Below, one piece after another: positions 57,037 through 64,000 of a DNA stretch of 64,000 bases. The DNA lies in the NCBI RefSeq assembly GCF_000497045.1, contig NW_015961964.1:62001-126000 (forward strand), given 5' to 3'. This stretch comes from Kalmanozyma brasiliensis GHG001. Lineage: Eukaryota > Basidiomycota > Ustilaginomycetes > Ustilaginales. Each line of letters opens with the position of its first letter. Positions within the stretch are counted from its first letter, which is position 1. Under the pieces are notes generated by a model that had not been told where the DNA came from, did no database searches, and worked only from the letters and a program-made list of their open reading frames with translations. A program made the position numbers and the translations under genes.

Positions 57037-59013
57037 TCATGTTTCTGGCTTCTGTTCGAGCGACTCGAGCAACCGCATCAACCTCTGTCGACCAGTCCAT
57101 TCTCTGCCACCGTTGCGTACTTGCTCCCACTCATCCAGCAGGTCCAGGTCGACCGACCGAGCACCCAGATCAAAGATGCGCTGACAAGACCCCGGGCCGA
57201 CGCCTGCTTTGCTCGCCATGCGGCTCTGCATGCTACTGTGGTGATAGTCGTTCCTGTCTCCCTCTCCCGCCCGCTGTGCCTTCCCCTCCGCCTCGTCCAA
57301 TGGCTTCTCTTGAGCAGGCTGCTCCTCTTCGTCCAACGCAGCCATCGGCGGTGGCGAGAGGAACCTCGTTCCCCTAAGTGGCTCCGGAAAGTACTCCTGG
57401 TGCACCGGGTGCGCAAACCTCGGCTCGTACCTGTACTCCTTGCCGTACCCAATGTCGCGCATCAACTTTGTCGGTGCATTCCTGATATGCAGCGGAACAG
57501 GATGATTGTACGCTCCCTCCACGAGCGCCTTGGCCTTCTTCCAAGCGCGATACGATCGCGTGCTCTTCGGCGCCTCCGCAAGGAATACCACACACTGCGC
57601 CAGGTTCTCTCCGCATTCAGGTAAGCCGACGACCTGACAAGCCTGGTATGTGGCCGTCGCCATCTGCAGCGCTGGCAGCGTGTCGACGTCTTCCGAGGCT
57701 GCTACGATCAGACGCCGCGCAATGAACAGAGGGTCATCCCCGGAGCAGACCATGCGAGCGAGCCAGTACAGAGCGGCGTCGGCGTCCGAGCCCCGAATCG
57801 ACTTGTGCAGCGCGCTGATCGTGTCGTAATGCATGTCGCCGGTTCGGTCGTATTGCAGAGCGGTGCGTTTGAGGGCGGTTTTGAGCCGCGCGAGGTTGTC
57901 TGCAGAGTCAAGACCGGGGTCAGTGGTGGAGAGGGCGAGTTCGAGCGCACCGAGAGCTGTGCGTGCATCGCCGTCGGCCATGTTGGCTATCCATCGGATC
58001 AAGTCGTCGTCGATGTGACTCGCAATCGACGCCTCGGACTGATCCGAGGAGCCGAGCTCTTGCTGTTCGCGCTGGACGCATTTAAGAGCGTTGCGAAGCA
58101 CCTGGCTGCACTCGTCGACGCTGAGCTTGGTCAGCACAAAGACGCGCATCCTCGAGATCAGCGCGCTTTGCAGGCGGAAGGACGGGTTCTCGGTGGTGGC
58201 GGCGACCAGCACGATCTGCCCCTTTTCCACTGCGGGTAAGAAGACGTCCTGCTGAGCTCGGCTGAAGCGCTGGATCTCGTCAATGAAAAGCAGCGTCCGT
58301 TGACCGGTGAGCTGAAGGCGATGCAACGCTTCGTCCATGATCTTCTTGACATCGGCGGTGCCTGAATTTGCAGCTGAGATCTCGACGAATCGATGCGGGG
58401 GTGGGCCGTGTGACGATGAGGTCGACGACGTCGTGTGCGAGGCAGACTTGGCCAGAAGTCGAGCCAAAGTGGTTTTGCCTGTGCCAGGTGGACCCCAAAG
58501 GATCATAGAAGGGATCTTGCCCTGTCGCAGAAGCATCTTGAGCGGACCATTGACGACCTCGCTCTGGCCAACGTACTCTTCGAGAGTCTGAGGCCGCATC
58601 CTCTCCGCGAATGGTTTCGCTGCATCGATGCGACTTCGTGAGGACGATGGCACGGACTGCTGCACTTGATGGTCTGCATTCGGTGTACTGTGACCGTTTC
58701 CGTTCGACTCTGATCTATGACGCTTGGTGCTGTCATCGCCCGGCGGTGCTGCGTAGCTGGCGTGCTGAGGGGCCTGCATAGGAGACTCTGTCGGCCTTTT
58801 CAAGCCGCGAGGCGAAGCAGCTGTTGCTGACATCTTGTCCGGCGTTCGACTCGGAAAGATGCCATTCCATTGTTCCGACTTGACTGGCCTCTCGTTGCTG
58901 CTGCCAGAATGCTGTCCGCCGGAGAGGCAAGTGTCGAGGTGTGGATTGAGCTGCGAGAGAGGCAGCTTGAGTTGGCAGCTCGGGCATTCGACGAGGCTCG
59001 ATGACGAGCTCAT
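57037..59013 (-). CDS. MGS1: MgsA/WRNIP1-type AAA+ ATPase (Mgs1)
   Basis: Single exon, 658 aa from the ATG before SSSSSLVECPSC. An N-terminal UBZ-like zinc finger (residues 7-30, CPSCQLKL...HLDTC) probably binds ubiquitin. After a disordered linker, PFAERMRPQTLEEYVGQ leads into the AAA+ module, with Walker A GPPGTGKTTLAR near 172 and Walker B FIDEIQRFSRAQQD near 246. Sensor and arginine-finger regions follow, then the tetramerisation domain ending in GTRFLSPP. Mgs1/WRNIP1 acts at stalled replication forks, linking ubiquitylated PCNA to polymerase delta and damage tolerance, a pathway that also uses Ubc13. Confidence 0.92.
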   Translation of the reverse strand: MSSSSSLVECPSCQLKLPLSQLNPHLDTCLSGGQHSGSSNERPVKSEQWNGIFPSRTPDKMSATAASPRGLKRPTESPMQAPQHASYAAPPGDDSTKRHRSESNGNGHSTPNADHQVQQSVPSSSRSRIDAAKPFAERMRPQTLEEYVGQSEVVNGPLKMLLRQGKIPSMILWGPPGTGKTTLARLLAKSASHTTSSTSSSHGPPPHRFVEISAANSGTADVKKIMDEALHRLQLTGQRTLLFIDEIQRFSRAQQDVFLPAVEKGQIVLVAATTENPSFRLQSALISRMRVFVLTKLSVDECSQVLRNALKCVQREQQELGSSDQSEASIASHIDDDLIRWIANMADGDARTALGALELALSTTDPGLDSADNLARLKTALKRTALQYDRTGDMHYDTISALHKSIRGSDADAALYWLARMVCSGDDPLFIARRLIVAASEDVDTLPALQMATATYQACQVVGLPECGENLAQCVVFLAEAPKSTRSYRAWKKAKALVEGAYNHPVPLHIRNAPTKLMRDIGYGKEYRYEPRFAHPVHQEYFPEPLRGTRFLSPPPMAALDEEEQPAQEKPLDEAEGKAQRAGEGDRNDYHHSSMQSRMASKAGVGPGSCQRIFDLGARSVDLDLLDEWEQVRNGGREWTGRQRLMRLLESLEQKPET

Positions 59014-60034
59014 CTTGGACGGTGTCTCGGTTACTGGTAGTCTACAGGCCACATGATTCGCTCCGCTGGAGGGTGCGAGCGAGCGACCAGCGCGATTTGA
59101 TAGGAAGCCAGAAAGAAAGGTGCAGTATGATATGACGGCGGTGAGAAGAAGCAAAGCTCAGTTTTGGCGCTTTCAAGGGTCCAAGGGTCTCGTGTCTGAT
59201 GTGCCAAAATTGTGCCGGTGCGCTGCCTCGAGAATTTTCGTGTCGCGCCTCCACACAACGAGCAGAAATTCATGATTGTTAGGTTGAGAGACAGCTTTCT
59301 TTCATCTCCTCATAGAGCAGCAAAAGACGAGCAACGCAGCCAGAGCAGACGCTGACTATCAGAGCAATGCAGCGATGACATTCAAGATGTACATGTGATA
59401 TGCACCCGCTGATGGTGAACGGGGCAAAGCAGGGAATGACTTGTCGAACAGAGAGCAAAAGAGAGCAAAGGAATGTACAACGAGAACTTGCGTCCTAGGT
59501 CATTGGATCGCCAACGAAGGGCGTACCTCTACCTACGACGCACCCATTCCCATCGTCGCACCAACAGGCAGCCCCTTCCCTCCAAAACCCCCGAAACGTC
59601 CTGCAAGCCCAACTTGCGTCGAACGAGAACAGAAGCGAGGAGAGAAAGAGAAGGCGTCGCCTGCTTATGGTGGTATGGATCTCCGTCCAGCATTACGGCC
59701 TCGTACGGTCCTCGGCGGTCCCTTCCGTAGAAAAGGATTGCCATGCGAAGAGGTGCTTTTATAGTAGACGGGGTGCGTACCCCCTCCTAAAGGGGTACGA
59801 CTTAGCGTTAAGGAGAAGAAGGAAGGAGCAGCACGACCAAGATCAACTTTTGAAGCTCTCAAATTTTGCTGTCGACCCTCACCAACAAGATTTCTCTGAG
59901 GGCTTGTCGGCCGGAAAATTTGGAGCAGCCTCGACCTCGTGATCAGGGTCCAGCTGAGCCGTGCTTGACATGCCCACCTTGTCAAGCTCCTTGCACCACT
60001 CGCCAGCAATAGGGAGGCCCTCCAACCACTCGCC
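59014..60034. other. 1-kb divergent promoter, MGS1 / U2SURP
   Basis: Contains the CCCCT/AGGGG hairpin at 59776-59799. Open frames of 85-128 codons on both strands lack recognisable features. Confidence 0.4.
59776..59799. promoter_or_regulatory. Inverted repeat with two STRE-like cores
   Basis: CGTACCCC and GGGGTACG form 8-bp perfect arms around the loop CTCCTAAA. The sequence also contains CCCCT and AGGGG, the stress-response element core in inverted order. It lies about 235 bp before the U2SURP ATG. It could be a binding site or a small hairpin; function unknown. Confidence 0.4.
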
Positions 60035-62350
60035 ATGTCGTCCGGTGGCAACAGCGGCTACACAAGTCGGCCGTCGAGGCTGTCTCGCGTCGATCTGGGC
60101 GCTGACGACGACGAAGAGCTCGACTACTCCGAACAAGCTGGCCCGAGCAACCCTGGCAGGCACACGGCTTCCAAATCACATCCGTCTTCTCGATACGATC
60201 CAAGGAGGTCTATTGAAAGGTCACGCCGCTCATATGACGATTTGGACGAATCTCCGAGCTACAGGCCATCTTACGATTGCCATTACCAGGAGCAGGGATC
60301 GTCTCGATCTCCTGCAGTACCGAGGACCAGACGTCCCAGCAGATCGCCATCACCGCAGCCAGACAAGGACGTGCTCGCCTACATCCGTGCGCAAAAGGAG
60401 TCAGAGACTTCCGCGTCCAAAGGAGAGCTTGAGCTCGCAGAACAGCTCAAGAGGGACAAATTTCAGCATGGCGCTGGCAAGGTCAAATCGCGCGTGCAGA
60501 AGGAGAGAGAAGCCGAGGAGAAGAAACGCAAGCAGGCGGAACAAGATGCTGCCAAGGCGTACGATGAGTTCGTGGCAGCGATGGGCGCTGACGAAGATCA
60601 GGACAGCAGCAAGCGAGCTCGTGGTCAACCGACTCGCTCAAAGCCAATGGGCTTCGTCGCGGCTGGAGGGGGAGCGTATGTCGGGTCAAGGTCAGAGCCA
60701 GTCAAGCCTATCGAGCCACCACCCGAGCAGCAGAGCGAGGCTACACAACCCAGCAGCTCAGAGAAAGCATCGCTCAAACGAGTCAATGCTGCTTTTGGCG
60801 ACGACTCGAGCGGTGACGAAGCATCTGCATCCAACTCTCATCCGCCTCCCACGCGACAAGAGCCACAACGCAAGCGACAAGCCATGTCCTCCTTCCTCAC
60901 CGAGCTGCAAAGCGAACAGGCACAACGCGAATCCCGGCTCTCTGACCTCGCTTCCACCACCAACAAGTCCATATCTACGCTGCTAGCCAACGAGACGCTC
61001 GCCAAGCCCGGCTCTCGCGATCTCGCCTCCGATCCGCTCACCACCAACATCTGCATCGTCACGCTGCCGCTCAATGTCGACGAGCGCAGTGTCGGCGACT
61101 TCTTCCGCGCTTGGGGCGACATTGCGACTGTAAAGATCATGTGGCCGAGGGGAGAGCAGAGGGAGAGAGCGACCGGCTTGACCGGGTTCGTAGCGTTTAT
61201 GACACGAGCCGAGGCCGAACAGGCATTCAAGGAGGCCGATGGGGCCACATGGGCCGGGGTGAGGCTCAAGCTGAGTTGGGGCAAGGCGATGCCTCTCCCA
61301 TCTCGAGCAATGTATCCTCGGTCGACAGATCACAAGAGGGAGGAAAAGCAATCGGGTGACAGCAGAGATAGCGGGAGGGGTGCCAGCAAAAGCAACGCCC
61401 CCAAACTCATCATCCGTCATCGACGTTCCGGCGCAGGCGTGGACGAGCAGAGGCAGCACATCCGAGACAAGGTACGACAAGACTGTCCGGAGATGCAACG
61501 TCTTTTCATCGAAACCGTCGCCTCGAGGATCCGCAGCAATGGCGCCCACTTCGAGCACATCCTACGCGAGCGAGAAGCGGACAACCCCAAGTTCGCCTTC
61601 CTGTTCGAACAAGACTCTGTGCTGCATCACTACTTTCGCCTGTGTCTGGACGAGCACTACCTCCCTGTCGCCCTCGACAACGACGAAGAGCAAGACTTTG
61701 ACGATGCAGGCAGCGACGCTCTCTACTCGACCGATTCGGGCGAGGAATCCGAGACCAACCGCATCAGCCTCAATCGCAGCACAACTTCGCACACACCTCT
61801 CTCCCCGCTCGCCCGACGCCGCCTCTGCGCGATGCTGCGCAGCCTCACTCTACGTCGCGAGCGCATCGCCCGAATCACAGCTTTTGCCATGGACCACGCC
61901 TCAAGCTACCCCACCGTCGTCCGCCTCCTCGCCACCTCGCTCCTCCAGCCTTCCACACCAATCCCGCGCAAGCTCGCCCGCCTCTACGCGCTCAGCGACA
62001 TCCTTCACAATTCCGGATCCCCCATCTCCAACGCCTGGCGATACCGCGCCGCTCTGGAAGCACAGCTACCCCTCGTGTTCGCACACCTCGGCCAGGTCGC
62101 AGCGAGCTTTGCGGGGAGGATGAAAAGGGAGGAGTTCAGGGGGAAGGTGATTGGCGTGTTGGAGGTGTGGGAGGGCTGGATTGTTGTGGGACCGCATGTG
62201 TTGGAGAGGTTGAGGCGGTTGTTCGATCGTCCGCCGATGGTCAAGAGCGCGGTGGAGGAAGAGGATCTGGATGGGGAAGCGCTCGACCCTGCACAGCCTG
62301 CACAGTCGAACAGCATCGAAGAAGAGGATCTGGACGGAGAAGCACTCTGA
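60035..62350 (+). CDS. U2 snRNP-associated SURP-domain protein (U2SURP/SR140-like)
   Basis: Single exon, 771 aa. A disordered Ser/Arg-rich N-terminus contains an Arg/Lys/Glu-rich helix (QKEREAEEKKRKQAEQDA). An RRM spans about 335-420 with RNP-like NICIVTLPLN and TGLTGFVAFMTRAEAEQAF. A SURP domain spans about 472-545 (RLFIETVASRIRSNGAHFEH). A CID-like helical domain follows at about 585-735 (CAMLRSLTLRRERIARITAF). The acidic C-terminus repeats EEDLDGEAL twice. This domain order is that of U2SURP/SR140, a U2 snRNP-linked splicing factor in the nucleus. It is convergent with ALDH7, 43 bp between stops. Confidence 0.88.
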   Translation: MSSGGNSGYTSRPSRLSRVDLGADDDEELDYSEQAGPSNPGRHTASKSHPSSRYDPRRSIERSRRSYDDLDESPSYRPSYDCHYQEQGSSRSPAVPRTRRPSRSPSPQPDKDVLAYIRAQKESETSASKGELELAEQLKRDKFQHGAGKVKSRVQKEREAEEKKRKQAEQDAAKAYDEFVAAMGADEDQDSSKRARGQPTRSKPMGFVAAGGGAYVGSRSEPVKPIEPPPEQQSEATQPSSSEKASLKRVNAAFGDDSSGDEASASNSHPPPTRQEPQRKRQAMSSFLTELQSEQAQRESRLSDLASTTNKSISTLLANETLAKPGSRDLASDPLTTNICIVTLPLNVDERSVGDFFRAWGDIATVKIMWPRGEQRERATGLTGFVAFMTRAEAEQAFKEADGATWAGVRLKLSWGKAMPLPSRAMYPRSTDHKREEKQSGDSRDSGRGASKSNAPKLIIRHRRSGAGVDEQRQHIRDKVRQDCPEMQRLFIETVASRIRSNGAHFEHILREREADNPKFAFLFEQDSVLHHYFRLCLDEHYLPVALDNDEEQDFDDAGSDALYSTDSGEESETNRISLNRSTTSHTPLSPLARRRLCAMLRSLTLRRERIARITAFAMDHASSYPTVVRLLATSLLQPSTPIPRKLARLYALSDILHNSGSPISNAWRYRAALEAQLPLVFAHLGQVAASFAGRMKREEFRGKVIGVLEVWEGWIVVGPHVLERLRRLFDRPPMVKSAVEEEDLDGEALDPAQPAQSNSIEEEDLDGEAL

Positions 62351-62393
62351 TCACTCGCACACACATCTATCTCGAAAACCAATCGAACTGACA

Positions 62394-63986
62394 TTAAGCA
62401 TCAAACGTTACACCCTGAGCAAGCGCCACCTTCCCACTGTAGTTGACCGTACTCGTCGCCCACCTGCAGTACTGCTTCCACGCATCACCACCGCACTCCC
62501 TACCCCAACCGGTCGCCTTATTGCCCCCAAACCCGGCACCCACCTCGGCACCACTCGTGCTGACATTGACATTGACAATGCCGCAGTCGCTACCGAGCGC
62601 GCCCTGCCAGGCGCCAATGTTGGTCAGGGCCGAGGTGAACAGGCTGGAGCTCAAACCTTGACGAACGGAATTGTTGAGCGCGATGGCCTCGTCGAGCGTG
62701 TCAAAGACGGCAATGTTGAGGATGGGAGCAAAGACCTCTTCGTCGAAAACGGCCGAGGTGGAGGAGGAAGGCATGGTGATGGCGGGCAACACGTAGTTGC
62801 CCTTCCCCTCAAGGTGCGTAGGCAGCCCAGTAGCAGATGGCGATTCGGGTCCGAAAAGAACCTTGCCACCGCTCGAACGGATGCTGTCCAGCGTCTCCCA
62901 GTACTTCTCCACTGCAGCCTTGGAATGCAGCGGACCACATAGAATACCACTCTGCGTAGGATCCCCAATCAGACCCTTGGTCTGCAGACTCTGATAGAAC
63001 TTGACCAGTCTTTCGCAGAACCGATCCGCAATGCCGCGCTGCAACAACAGCCTCCTCGTCGTCGTACACCTCTGACCAGCCGTACCCACCGCAGCAAACG
63101 CCACACCAGTAACGGCCAGCTCGAGATCCGCATCGTCCAGCACGATCGCTGCGTTGTTCCCTCCCAACTCCAGCAGAATCTTGCCCAACCTCCCCGCCAC
63201 GTCCTGGGCAACGATCTTGCCGATCTTCTCGGAACCCGTAAAGCTGGTCAACTGCACCCTGTCATCGCGGGTGAGACTCTGACCCGTCTCGACATCTCCG
63301 CAGACCAGTCCGACCAGTGCACCCGGCAACCCATGCTTCTGGAGCACCTTGACGATCAACTTTGTCGTGGCGATCGCGGTCAGCGGCGTAGTCGGGGAGG
63401 GCTTCCACACCGTCGCATTACCGGCGATGAAGCTGAGACAGAAGTTCCAGCCATGCACGGCAACGGGGAAGTTGAACGCGGTAATGACACCCACCAGACC
63501 GAGGGGATTGGGGATCTCATAGATCACATGGCCCGGTCGCTCGGAAGGGAGGACGTTACCTACGATGCTGCGCGACAGACCCACCGCCATATCTGCCACA
63601 TCGATCACTTCCTGCACCTCACCCCGACCTTCGGAGAGAACCTTGCCCATTTCGAACGAGATGAGCGCCCCGAGGGCGTCCTTGTGCGCGATGTAGGCCG
63701 AGCAGATGTCCTTCATGATCGCACCGCGATTTGGCGCAGGGAGGGCGGCAAAGGTGCGCTGGGCGGTGCGGGCGGCAGCGAGGACCGAGGAGACTTGGGC
63801 AGGTGTGGCCGAGGTGACCGTAGCAAGCGTGGCACCGGTGGCGGGGTTGGTCGAGGTGAGCGTGGAGGAGGTGGACTGGCCGTGCGACCAGGAGGTGCCG
63901 TCGAACACGCCTTCGATGCGCGAGCCGGGAGCGGGCAGGTCGAGCGCCGCGAAGACGGACTCGATGTTAAGAGGCGAGTTGGCCAT
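62394..63986 (-). CDS. Aldehyde dehydrogenase, ALDH7 (antiquitin) type
   Basis: Single exon, 530 aa. The ALDH fold is intact: the NAD site PNPLGLVGVITAFNFPVAVHGW, the glycine loop SFTGSEKIG, catalytic Glu near 274 in LELGGNNA, and nucleophile Cys near 304 in AGQRCTTTR. The C-terminal signature is GSDCGIVNVNVSTSGAEVGAGFGGNK. The combination GQRCTTTRRL and VNVSTSGAE marks the ALDH7 family, whose animal members oxidise alpha-aminoadipic semialdehyde in lysine breakdown. A role in lysine or other amine catabolism is inferred. Its start is 14 bp from the right window edge, so its promoter lies outside. Confidence 0.92.
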   Translation of the reverse strand: MANSPLNIESVFAALDLPAPGSRIEGVFDGTSWSHGQSTSSTLTSTNPATGATLATVTSATPAQVSSVLAAARTAQRTFAALPAPNRGAIMKDICSAYIAHKDALGALISFEMGKVLSEGRGEVQEVIDVADMAVGLSRSIVGNVLPSERPGHVIYEIPNPLGLVGVITAFNFPVAVHGWNFCLSFIAGNATVWKPSPTTPLTAIATTKLIVKVLQKHGLPGALVGLVCGDVETGQSLTRDDRVQLTSFTGSEKIGKIVAQDVAGRLGKILLELGGNNAAIVLDDADLELAVTGVAFAAVGTAGQRCTTTRRLLLQRGIADRFCERLVKFYQSLQTKGLIGDPTQSGILCGPLHSKAAVEKYWETLDSIRSSGGKVLFGPESPSATGLPTHLEGKGNYVLPAITMPSSSTSAVFDEEVFAPILNIAVFDTLDEAIALNNSVRQGLSSSLFTSALTNIGAWQGALGSDCGIVNVNVSTSGAEVGAGFGGNKATGWGRECGGDAWKQYCRWATSTVNYSGKVALAQGVTFDA

Positions 63987-64000
63987 CTTGGACGTGGAGG

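Overview
The window looks like a chromosome segment of a basidiomycete smut fungus or close yeast relative (Ustilaginomycetes, e.g. the Ustilago/Sporisorium/Pseudozyma group). The basis is compact GC-rich genes, mostly one exon, with a minority carrying short GT-AG introns of about 70-190 bp, and a gene set that is fungal throughout. The assignment rests on gene style and protein resemblance, not on a database search. I support 33 protein-coding genes, the first cut by the left edge. I saw no tRNA, rRNA, transposon or CRISPR signal.

Layout. 1-5 kb: REX3-like exonuclease (partial), a heme-thiolate peroxygenase, a small putative secreted protein, a DMAC1-like assembly factor and MIC10, all on the minus strand. 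5-12 kb: a GH13 maltase, an amino-acid permease and a UapA-type purine permease. 12.6-15.3 kb: a secreted cytidine-deaminase-fold enzyme divergent from a 2-oxoglutarate dioxygenase. 15.4-18.4 kb: WASP and PIG-Y in an almost overlapping tandem, then UBC13. 18.4-28 kb: a YVC1-type TRP channel, a Zn2Cys6 regulator and a JMJD7-like JmjC protein. 28-41 kb: TFIIE-alpha, ALG7, SLM1, a 2-kb non-coding stretch, RDH54/RAD54B and an SDR. 41-52 kb: a Sec14-domain protein with a possible Pex22-like tail, a divergent MADS-box protein, TFIIA-gamma, DJ-1, a coiled-coil protein and YAE1. 52.6-64 kb: ATP synthase subunit k, an EF-hand NADH dehydrogenase, RER1, MGS1, U2SURP and ALDH7.

Most of the window is conserved housekeeping, arranged largely as divergent and convergent pairs with short convergent gaps (down to 43 bp). 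The accessory-looking part is 7.9-15.3 kb. There, transport and nucleotide/nitrogen-related enzymes lie beside clusters of GATA cores, which suggests a nitrogen-controlled scavenging neighbourhood (inference).

The points most worth checking are: a 3-bp gap between the PIG-Y stop and WASP start, implying a bicistronic message or a promoter inside PIG-Y; a Sec14 protein whose C-terminal quarter resembles Pex22; a secreted deaminase in a GATA-rich neighbourhood; MIC10 with an apolipoprotein/LEA-like helical tail; and a JmjC domain split by about 400 acidic residues.
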